The notes under the pieces are model-generated. The model was not told the origin of the DNA and did no database searches. It saw nothing but the letters and a program-made list of their open reading frames with translations. This document shows, in pieces, positions 42,406 through 50,369 of a stretch of DNA of 64,000 bases; position 1 is the first letter of the stretch; every line of letters begins with the position of its first letter. A program made the position numbers and the translations under genes. The DNA comes from Pilasporangium apinafurcum. Lineage: Eukaryota; Oomycota; Peronosporomycetes; Pythiales; Pythiaceae. The stretch is from positions 143,306-207,305 of the forward strand of contig BCKE01000030.1 in assembly GCA_001600495.1 (NCBI GenBank), given 5' to 3'.

Positions 42406-42924
42406 TGCTTTCCTTTCGCACCGATACTACCGTGCCACGCCTTCTGGACAATCGCTTTGATTTTCCACGCACTGGCATCACTTTTGCGTTTCATTGGATT
42501 CAGAAAGTGCATCTTCAAAAAAAATCCAATGCCAAGTTCAATCACGTGGATATGGTTACCTAAAGGCTGCATGCACGCAGAGCTCATCTCAAGCATGTCC
42601 TGATAATTTGGGTGTGCTGACTATCCATGCAGATAATCAGTTCAGGAACCCATTCGTTCCAAGGAACTCACGAAGAATGAAATCTGATTATCGTGTGAAG
42701 TGATAATTAGACATGTGGCTCATGTTATTTGCAAGGCAAGAGTCTTGTTTTGGGTTTGTCAAACGAATTAATTTTAGGTAACTGTTAATAAAATACATAT
42801 AGGATTCTTCTCACATCAAGTCAACAACAATGACCAACTTCTTTTACTCGACAAATCCGAACGCACACATACGCACATATACGCGCTTTTTTCCATGCCT
42901 CGCATTTGGCATTTCTGTTTCGGC
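42406..42924. other. Intergenic sequence with an unexplained open frame
   Basis: A minus-strand frame at 42393-42596 (67 codons) has fairly protein-like composition at its end (KRKSDASAWKIKAIVQKAWH) and stops just inside the Fanzor-tail block. No family was recognised and no upstream exon could be joined, so it is not called as a gene. Confidence 0.35.
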
Positions 42925-44520
42925 TTACGCTGTCGTTGTACCACGATACAGAAGCTTGTTCATCGAAGGCAAGGAGTCTGCGTCGACTGCACTAGAATAG
43001 CCTGGCTGACTTGGATCTAATTCAACGGATGTTGCTTGAGACGAACCAGCTGTTGATGTCCAATATCTGGACGAATCATCACTCCATTCACTCCAGTCTT
43101 TGTTACCGGAATGGACATGTGTGGTATGGCTCGATATTGGCGCACTTGTGTGTATTGGATAGACCATTTCGTCTCGACGGAAAGTGGAATGGCTATCCAC
43201 TCCATGACTTTGATAGTGACGAGGTTGTTGTTGTTCCAAAAGACTTTTACTCTGTGCTGCTGGACCACCAGTGTACCCAACTTCATAGGACGCGTGTGGT
43301 TGATGCTGATCACTACCTTGGTGACTGACGACGCTAGTATGCAATCCGCTATCCATAAATACTCTTGGTTTCCGTAATAGTGGCGAGGTGCTCTCGTTCT
43401 GCTCATATTTATCTATGTACGTCGGGTCCATCGACCGATGATCCGGGTAATAAGGTACGGCTGTTCGTATCCCTTCATGTTGGTCTGCATATCCATTACT
43501 TGTATATGGATGCTGGCCAGAGAGTGAGCTGTCGCTAGTAATGGTTTCATCACGAAACCGCTTCAGTGTTTGTCGTGGACTGCCATCGCCGCTTTTTCTA
43601 GGAGAAAGTGAGTTGAGCGCGTAGTTAAATGTCGCGTTTGTAGCTGTAGGTGTGACACTTGAGTGACTATTAGCTGCAATCGCCCCTTGTTGGATTAGCC
43701 GACTCCGTTCCTTCATGATTTGCTGCTCGAAATATGGCAGCGTTTGGTTCAACCGCGCGAGTTTTGTAAAGAATTTTTGTGCATGCGTTCGCACTTGTGT
43801 GGATGTCCGTGTACCGATCAGTCGCGCGATTTCACCCCAGGCTGGTCCCTGGAACATCTCGAGTCCTTTGAGGAACCACTTGTGCTCCTCAGCATTCCAG
43901 CGTCCGATAGAGACTTCCTTGGCTTTACGCATGACTGGGGACATCCCAGTGCCATGCATAACACCGCCATGTATCGAAGATTTGGGCATCGATGTCATGA
44001 CTGACAGATCCGAGTGGTAGTGTGGATGGTCTCGATTTGCGAGGAAACGATCCTCCAGATCTGCCATGCTGTGCTGAGAAGTTCCTGCACCCATCCTCAC
44101 CCCTCCAACGTGATCAATACCAAGTGGAGACGTTGTCATTCTGTTGTGATCATCATGCCAACTGTAAGAGGCAGTGTGGTGGTGAAGACCAGCTACCTCC
44201 CCCACATCGTGAGTGGAGCTCCTCGGTACAGATGGGTAGCCACCATGCTGCGTGCTAATCCGCGGACGACTATCCTGTAAATATTCCTGCTCTTGCAGCC
44301 AACCACTTCCTCCTCCTCCTCCTGTTCCACCGCGCATGGTTGAATAATGATGATGATGGTGTTGATCTTGGATTCCCACATTATTTTGCATTTGGAACCA
44401 TCCTGACTGCCGCGTAGGGGACGAAAAGTGATCATGATGGGTTTGTTGTGCTGGGACATGATGCTGCTGTTGATGTGGATCCTGCCACGTTGAAGCCCGC
44501 TCCATGTTAGAAGAGAACAT
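42925..44520 (-). CDS. SHAQKYF-class Myb-like transcription factor
   Basis: A 531-residue single-exon protein. One Myb-type DNA-binding repeat lies near residues 201-256: GRWNAEEHKWFLKGLEMFQG, then WGEIARLIGTRTSTQVRTHA and the class signature in the variant form THAQKFF. The three regularly spaced tryptophan positions are W, W and an aliphatic residue, as in this class. The N-terminal 170 residues are His/Gln/Ser-rich. The C-terminal half is disordered, rich in Ser/Tyr/His, and ends in a conserved-looking SLPSMNKLLYRG. It is likely nuclear. The target genes are unknown. Confidence 0.88.
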   Translation of the reverse strand: MFSSNMERASTWQDPHQQQHHVPAQQTHHDHFSSPTRQSGWFQMQNNVGIQDQHHHHHYSTMRGGTGGGGGSGWLQEQEYLQDSRPRISTQHGGYPSVPRSSTHDVGEVAGLHHHTASYSWHDDHNRMTTSPLGIDHVGGVRMGAGTSQHSMADLEDRFLANRDHPHYHSDLSVMTSMPKSSIHGGVMHGTGMSPVMRKAKEVSIGRWNAEEHKWFLKGLEMFQGPAWGEIARLIGTRTSTQVRTHAQKFFTKLARLNQTLPYFEQQIMKERSRLIQQGAIAANSHSSVTPTATNATFNYALNSLSPRKSGDGSPRQTLKRFRDETITSDSSLSGQHPYTSNGYADQHEGIRTAVPYYPDHRSMDPTYIDKYEQNESTSPLLRKPRVFMDSGLHTSVVSHQGSDQHQPHASYEVGYTGGPAAQSKSLLEQQQPRHYQSHGVDSHSTFRRDEMVYPIHTSAPISSHTTHVHSGNKDWSEWSDDSSRYWTSTAGSSQATSVELDPSQPGYSSAVDADSLPSMNKLLYRGTTTA

Positions 44521-46299
44521 GATGAACGAATGAGCCTGCTTTCAGCTACTGGTGAAGTGATTGATTCTCCTGTACTCGATCGATTTGGGTCCTTCACTTA
44601 TATGTCGTTCTCTGCTCCTCCAGTTGTGTACGTGTGTGGATGTGTGAGAACAAATGCGCTTCCAAGTGTGTGTCCTATAGTGTAGACGGCTGAGTTCCAC
44701 CCCTGTTGCCACGTTTTGTTGTTCTCACCCACTAATCACTACTGCTCGCTTTTGGCTCCTCTGCCCCACTTCAAATCTTGCAAAGTTACTCGTCTTTCGT
44801 ATGGTCTTTGATAGGATCAGATTCGCACCCAGCGGCTCTCCTCTCCGCTCCTCCTCCTCCTCTCTTTTCCCATCTCCTCCAAGGGCAAGTTTATTTTCTT
44901 TCGTTGAGATGGGTGGAAGGAACATAAAAGATGGAATGGATTCCGATTCCAAAACGGTTTCGATCTTTCATCTCTAGCCCAATCAACGCGGAGATTGCTC
45001 TTGACATTGCCGACTGATTGGATGTTCAGGTCCAAGCAAGAGCAACCCATAGAAGAAATATCGAAGCTGCTTCTTCTCTCTGCCACAATGTTACAAATCC
45101 ACGTATTATTTTATTTATTTATTTTTTCTCTTGTCAACGCCAGAGTGAAGAAGAACAATATGTGGGCAATGGCGAAAGAAATGGAAACTTAAGCACTACG
45201 CATCCTTCGACATGAAGAGGAAGAAGCCACCGTTTTCTTCTTTTGCATCGTACACGTACTCTTTTTCCAGAATACAACTTTGTATGGATTGATGTGACTA
45301 AAGACAGGAATAATACAATCAAGAATCAAGATGGATCTTTAACCGTCATGAGATATTTGAGGAATTTTTGTACCTTCATTGATACAATAGTGACGACACG
45401 GATGACATTATGGATTCTTTTTGCTCTACGGTTGGAATGTCGACAGCGATGGCCGTGACTCGTAAGATCCACACAAAACAGGAGATCGAAATGGCACATC
45501 ACTACGCACCTCTTCGTTAGTTTATAAGGATACACTCGTGAAGGAACAGAAAAGATCGGTCGGTGGATGAGTTGGCAACCTACAAGAGAAAGATCTTCTG
45601 CCGCCCTATAAAAAGGATCTCCAGAACAAACTACAACAGAGCAGGGGCGATATCATGCGATCTTTGGGTCACGATGGCTGTTACAAGAGCCACACGCCCA
45701 TTTTAAGGAAAGATCTGTCCTCTGGGTCATTCCTCCTGAATGCGGATGGGCGTAATGCTTTTGTCAGAACAGGCAACTTCTCCTTTATTCACAAATGCTT
45801 GTGGACAATGCAAGATATAGAGACGACTTAATCTTATTATATGACAAACTTCAATAGGAAAGAGTACCTTTATAAAAACCGAAAAAAGCAAACAAAACCA
45901 CTGCCTTCTTCGTAATTGTGCTCGTGTGTTTTGAGAAGCACAGCATGTATGAACGAAGCAACGGTCGTGAACGTCTTTTTAGTAAACACTCTTTGAGGTT
46001 GTTGGTGTCACGCTGGTCATGTCGGGATATTAGTTTAGAGAGATCTTGGTTATGACGGACAGGAACAAAAATCAAAAAAAAGTGATGTACCTGGAGTGAG
46101 TTTGGCTCGGCTTTGTGCGAGAAGCTTCAGATGTTTTCATAGATCTGAGTTAGCCCACACCTGGAATAGATCTTAGTTTGCAAGTGGACGAATACGCTCG
46201 ATGGTTTGTAGTTATATCGAATGCAGTCAATCGTATCGTCTCTTCAAAGCTACAATCATTTTATTTTGGGTTTCTTCGAAAATTATACCTTTACCCAGA
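44521..46299. other. Intergenic region upstream of the Myb gene
   Basis: About 1.8 kb. A possible minus-strand initiator TCACTTC lies at 44554-44560, 34 bases before the Myb ATG. Pyrimidine-rich and TCC-repeat sequence lies at 44840-44880. No gene, RNA or repeat was supported in the rest. Confidence 0.5.
44554..44560 (-). promoter_or_regulatory. Initiator-like box of the Myb gene
   Basis: Minus-strand TCACTTC matches YCAYTYY and sits 34 bases upstream of the ATG. Confidence 0.35.
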
Positions 46300-46437
46300 G
46301 ATCATATGAAATTCGAAAGTAACTCAGGAAAGACCTCCTGTTTCTTGTCTGGGATGACGCAATAAAAGTTAAGACTAGACAACTGCGCAGTAGCTATCTC
46401 TGACACCTGGACTCATTGAGTCCAGGAGAGTAGGTGC
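46300..46437 (-). repeat. Fanzor 3' end block, copy B (candidate guide-RNA region)
   Basis: Homologous to 42233-42370. It spans the last Fanzor codons, the hairpin and about 110 bases beyond the stop. In TnpB/Fanzor elements the guide RNA is transcribed from this part and ends at the element boundary. Function here is inference; homology of the two blocks is seen directly. Confidence 0.6.
46406..46426. repeat. Hairpin in Fanzor 3' end, copy B
   Basis: A perfect 9-base stem, CCTGGACTC with GAGTCCAGG, and loop ATT. The Fanzor stop codon (minus strand, 46413-46415) falls inside it. Confidence 0.85.
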
Positions 46438-46683
46438 TTATTCTTGGGAAAGATGTTTCTGACAGCGTTGACATCTCTGTCGAGGACGAACTTGCAGTGA
46501 GGACAGTTAAAGACTTTCTGGTACCAAATATCTTGCGGAGAAGTTGCTTTTGTCCCTTCGTTGGATACAGCTTCACTTTCAGAGTGTTGTTTGGACTTGG
46601 TTTGTCTATCTCGCGTCGTTTGATCCTCGAGTCTCGGAGATCAGAGTCTTCTAGGCATTCCTGCCATTTCTTTTGACAGCGAA
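46413..46683 (-). pseudogene. Fanzor/TnpB-type RNA-guided nuclease, internally deleted
   Basis: The N-terminal part reads NNTLKVKLYPTKGQKQLLRK followed by IFGT, the hallmark start of TnpB/Fanzor proteins (basic strand, YPT-x-x-Q-x-x-LL-x-x-x-FGT). Directly after it, one frame over, comes the C-terminal zinc-finger half and last RuvC motif: FNCPHCKFVLDRDVNAVRN, with C-x2-C and the catalytic-type DRD-x-N-A. Everything between is missing: RuvC-I, RuvC-II and the first zinc knuckle, several hundred residues in intact relatives. The junction is near 46513-46522. The frame ends with TGA inside the hairpin. The upstream frame overlaps the end of the TnpA relic. It cannot be a working nuclease. Confidence 0.8.
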
Positions 46684-47252
46684 GATGTTAACACGAGACC
46701 AGAGGTCTTCTTGGGGTTCTTGCGCTTTCATGTCTTTATTCTTGTATTGTGAAGTTGTTGGTCAGCGTGAATCACGACTTAGACGCTATGCGCTTTATAC
46801 ATTTGCGCGAAGAGTCCGTATTCAAATCAATATTGAACGGTAACCGCAATTCTTGAAATTTGCTCTCTATATACCATTTCCACCAATCTGGACAGTCCTC
46901 GTTTGCTGTACTTGAAACTGGAACCAATGTCGGCAGCGAATTCACTATCTGGGAAAGCAGTCGATAGCAATACTTTCTGTCGTACAACATCGGACCGTAG
47001 GTTGTTTGATGAGACTTGACAGGAAACGATCGTAGATCTTTGTTGATCCTGGTGTTGAGGTGATGAAATGGCATCCATTTCTTGTTCCAAACGATCGTCA
47101 ATCGATTCAAGATTGTACAACCGTGTTCTGTGCCCGCTACTGCTTGAGATAGCTCCGGCGTTAATCAGCCCTTGAAGATCCCATCCTCTAATGGTTTCAG
47201 GATGGATACCAAATATCTCTCGAAATTTGACAGAGGATACATACTTGGTCAT
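46684..47252 (-). pseudogene. IS607-family serine recombinase TnpA, decayed
   Basis: From ATG 47252 the frame runs 141 codons. Residues 1-50 are a MerR-like helix-turn-helix (YVSSVKFREIFGIHPETIRG, then W and GHRTRLYNLES), typical of IS607 TnpA. Residues 75-140 are the serine-resolvase core: SCQVSSNN holds the nucleophile serine, then RQKVLL, DIGSSFKYSKRGLSRLVE and ISRIAV. The frame hits TGA at 46827, where RLxRFGY is expected; beyond it FEYGLFAQMYKAHSV and, in another frame, EDLWSRVNIFAVKRNG match the usual C terminus. The arginine normally two residues before the serine is Gln (codon 47016-47018). It is therefore inactive. Confidence 0.8.
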
Positions 47253-47264
47253 GCCTTTCACCTG

Positions 47265-47312
47265 AAATTGATGTCGTGAGATTGACAAGTGAAATGGAAG
47301 ACAGTCAATGAA
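47265..47312. repeat. Direct repeat at the left side of the IS607-type element, unit 1
   Basis: Roughly 80 % identical to 47472-47522, with the shared word GAGATTGACAAGTGA. The unit overlaps the region just upstream of the TnpA start. Confidence 0.7.
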
Positions 47313-47471
47313 AAAAGAGCTAGTATCTTGTTTTCATTGATGCCGTTATTAGGAACGAAAAAAATCAAGTACTCTTCGCAGTTACACATATAAAAACACA
47401 ATGAACTTTTCCTATAGATATTGTACACTCGAACTTTGGTAGATGATCTGTACTTGTGTACGTCTTAACTA

Positions 47472-47522
47472 AAATCGATGTCGCGAGATTGACAAGTGAG
47501 ATAGATGATAGTCAGTCACGAA
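47472..47522. repeat. Direct repeat at the left side of the IS607-type element, unit 2
   Basis: The second unit of the pair, about 160 bases beyond the first. It may mark the left end, or a subterminal recombinase-binding repeat. Confidence 0.65.
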
Positions 47523-48234
47523 GCTACACTTGAAAGTTTACAGCTATGGATGATATGCGGAGTAACGTACTAGAGATGAAGAGCCGTCGCACGGCATTAT
47601 TCAAGTGTTGTCGTTGCTTGTTGCGGATGAAGCAGCGCGTCGCTTCCCACAAAGCCGTACAACCTAAATCTGCACAGACTGTCTGACTTGCGTTACATAG
47701 AGTGAGTTTTTTATTGTTCGCATTTATTCGATCGTGGGGATGACTCATTAGTCCGGTCTTACTCGCGATCTTCGCAGGATGGCAGTCAGCAGGATCCGGT
47801 GCAGCCTTTCTTGGACCGTTGAATGGATGTAAGAAAATTCGATAAACTACTCGACTAGAGTGCAAAAGGCGTAGATGCCTTAAGTGGTTGACCTGCTTGA
47901 CGAATACCATTGCGAAACACCGAATGTCGAAAACCTCTCCAATGGCATAACCTTCTCAGTACCCATTTCTTGGTGGTTTTTGAGATTGGTCAACCAATCA
48001 TCGACCAAGAATAACCACAACATGGTGGCGAGACATCAGTGGATATATTTTATCCAATGGAATACGACCAAATCATAATGATATCATATGATTCGCTTAA
48101 AAAAACCTACAACCTCCCAGATGTAGCGGTTGACTTCACATTCCAGACCGACACATTTCCATTATTGCGCGAAGAGCTCCGGTCGGATCATCGTTCGTAT
48201 TAACGCAGAAAGTGATCATCTCTGCAACGTTTCC
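47523..48234. other. Intergenic region with an unexplained open frame
   Basis: A minus-strand frame at 47524-47910 (128 codons) is open next to the element. It contains a Cys/Arg-rich stretch (DLGCTALWEATRCFIRNKQR) but matches no family known to me. The remainder is A/T-rich upstream sequence of the next gene. Confidence 0.4.
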
Positions 48235-49346
48235 ATGGCCGAGTTCTCATTTTTGACCCGTTTGGTGGCATCATTACTATTATTGGCGGTGTCCGCGGTG
48301 GTCTGGCGACTGCTGTACCCATCAACATTGCAAAATCCATCCCAGAAACCACTCTCAACAGCCACAACAAGCAAAAAGGAGAAAAAGAAAACCAAGAAAA
48401 AAGCCGCGAGAAAAGCAAATAAACAGCGGGAAAATCAAGAACAGAACGTGCATTCATCGATACAATTGACGCAACAACAATCTCAGGCTGCCGTTAGTGA
48501 CGATGACGACGACGAATTCGATGAGGATGACGGCTTGACAGCCGCGCAGGTCCTGATGAACCGGCGCTTTCAACCCACAGCGATTAGTGGCGGCAAAAGC
48601 GCAAATTCGGCGCAAATTGATCCACAAGAGACGTTTCGCGTGCAGGATCAAGTTCTTGCGCGGTTTGAAGGCGGCACAGAGTGGTTTCCAGCTACGATCC
48701 TAGTGGTATGAGATAAAAGAAGCGATCACAACGTGAATGGCTTATCATTGAATTGTTGTTGTCTTTCCAGGTGCGCCGAGGACGAGAGTACAATATTAAA
48801 TATGACGACGGCGCGATTGAATACCGAGTACCGCATGCAATGATCAAGGCACGGCCGAAAATAGCAGATGCACAAGCTTCCACTTCAGTGGAAACGTCCT
48901 CACCATCATCCAGTAGATCTTCAACAGACGAAGAGATGAAAAAGAAGAAAGGCAATAAACAACAATTGAAGGAAGAAGCGGTTGCAAATATGAACGAAAA
49001 CGCTGATGTACTCGAAAATAAAGCTGAACAGCAAGTTGAGGAAGATAATGATAATGACGATGAGGAGGATGAAGACGAAGATGATGATGGGTGGCAAATG
49101 GTAGGCAAGACCGCTACAACTAATACGAAGCGAAAGGCTGTAGCTTCTACAAATGAAGAAGCGAAGCAGCTGCCTCATGGTGACGGTCTGACCAAAAGGC
49201 AGCGTGAAAATCGTCGTAAGAAAGAACGACAGAAGGAAATTAAGGAAATGGCGCGGGTACAAGCACAGGCACGTGGACTGCATGCGCGGTGGGGAGGAAC
49301 TTTGAGCCAGATGCGATATGTTCCCCCACCAACAAAGCAAGAATGA
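48235..49346 (+). CDS. Membrane-anchored Tudor-like domain protein
   Basis: Exons 48235-48705 and 48771-49346 join in phase 0 to 348 residues. Residues 5-25 are a strong N-terminal anchor (FLTRLVASLLLLAVSAVVWR). A Lys-rich then acidic linker follows. Near residues 138-187 is a small beta-barrel resembling Tudor/Agenet folds: FRVQDQVLARFEGGTEWFPA, TILV, then the strand YNIKYDDGAIEYRVPH. The domain is split by the intron. The second half is acidic (long D/E runs), then W-Q-M-V and a basic helix (KRQRENRRKKERQKEIKEMA). The combination suggests an ER or nuclear-envelope protein with a peptide- or RNP-binding domain. The role is unknown. Confidence 0.75.
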
Positions 49347-49563
49347 TTTGAACAGATTCACAGTAACTGTTCGATGATTTGGCTCGAAAGTACCTCATTC
49401 TTCATGATCAGCAGCTCTCTTGTTGGCTGAGAGAAAACAACCAAGTGATTTGCAATTGACGCACACATACATACGCGATATTGCCTGATTACAAAAAGGC
49501 GAGTATGTCACGAGGTTCCTGTGTATTGTTGTCCACAAAATCAGGAGAAGATATCAATGTGCC

Positions 49564-50228
49564 TCATAATATAAACACTTGTGGAATTGCCGTGGGTGCC
49601 ATGCGTTTGCCGCTTTTGCCTGTTGCTTCAGGTGATGCGTCGCATTCAGGTCCAATCGGTTCAGACATGAGATTTCGCGGGATTGTACTGATTTGTCTCG
49701 GTTTTGTTACGTATTCGTCCTGTAAGGTCGTTTTGGCGGCGCTGTTAATACCTTTTGTTGGTCGGATGTTGAGTGTGTCGAAGGACTTTCCCACAAATCT
49801 GTTCTCATACTGAATGCTAGCCAATGTCTTGCGTATGGGGCGATGAGAGTTTGTTGTGAGCGCGTTTTGTGACTGTTCTACCTTTCGATACACTTTTGTC
49901 ATCGGCTTGCTTGCAATCTTAGCCTTTGCTTGGCGTTCTGCACGTGTTTCTTCTGGAATATGATCATATGCAACGGCTTCGGCAAGCTACTTGACCATAA
50001 TAAAAGACCAACATCGTCACCTCAAGGTTAAATTGAAAGTAAAAGACTGGAAGAAGAAAAAGACACCTTTTTTCGAAGTAGCTCCAGCTCCTGATTGCTC
50101 AGTTTGCCTTTGACGCCCAGCACAAGGTCATCTCCACTCGATGCACCACTTTTCATTGATTCTAACTGAAAGCAACGTGTCTTCTTTATGTTTGATCGGT
50201 TTACTGCACCGTGTGGACGTGTAGCCAT
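49564..50228 (-). CDS. Hypothetical basic protein (194 aa)
   Basis: Exons 50067-50228 and 49564-49986 join in phase 0 (donor GTGTCT, acceptor TAG) to 194 residues. Near the junction lies GKLSNQELELLRKK, then LAEAVAYDHIPEETRAERQA, which looks like a short conserved helical motif. The C-terminal half is basic and unstructured. No known family. It starts 141 bases from the divergent kinesin-like gene, so the two may share a promoter. Confidence 0.6.
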
Positions 50229-50369
50229 GTCAACCTGCGTAATTATAGCCTCAACGTTGCATTTTTTTGAAGTGGCGCAACGCGTGAAACCACTAGAAAC
50301 GAATCAATTTTCGTGAGTTAAACCTGAGAAAGTAGAATCTCGCATTGGGCGTGGAATTAGCTTGATTCA

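Larger units (their letters stand above)
46300..47522 (-). mobile_element. Degenerate IS607-type element (TnpA plus Fanzor/TnpB remnant)
   Basis: In minus-strand order: a sequence repeated upstream (47265-47312 and 47472-47522), a serine recombinase gene of IS607 type, a Fanzor/TnpB gene with most of its middle deleted, a hairpin at the Fanzor stop, and about 110 bases of 3' sequence shared with copy A at 42233-42405. This gene order is the one seen in IS607-family elements, which occur in bacteria, giant viruses and some eukaryotes. The right end is placed at 46300 because similarity to copy A stops there. The left end is a guess. Both genes carry stops or frameshifts, so the element cannot be autonomous. 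Confidence 0.75.

Noticed and set aside
42293-42481. 62-codon minus-strand frame as a gene
   Set aside because: Only its end matches the Fanzor tail; the rest is not recognisable, so it is treated as part of the element relic.
46772-47110. 112-codon minus-strand frame overlapping TnpA
   Set aside because: It is out of frame with the recognisable recombinase motifs; a shadow.
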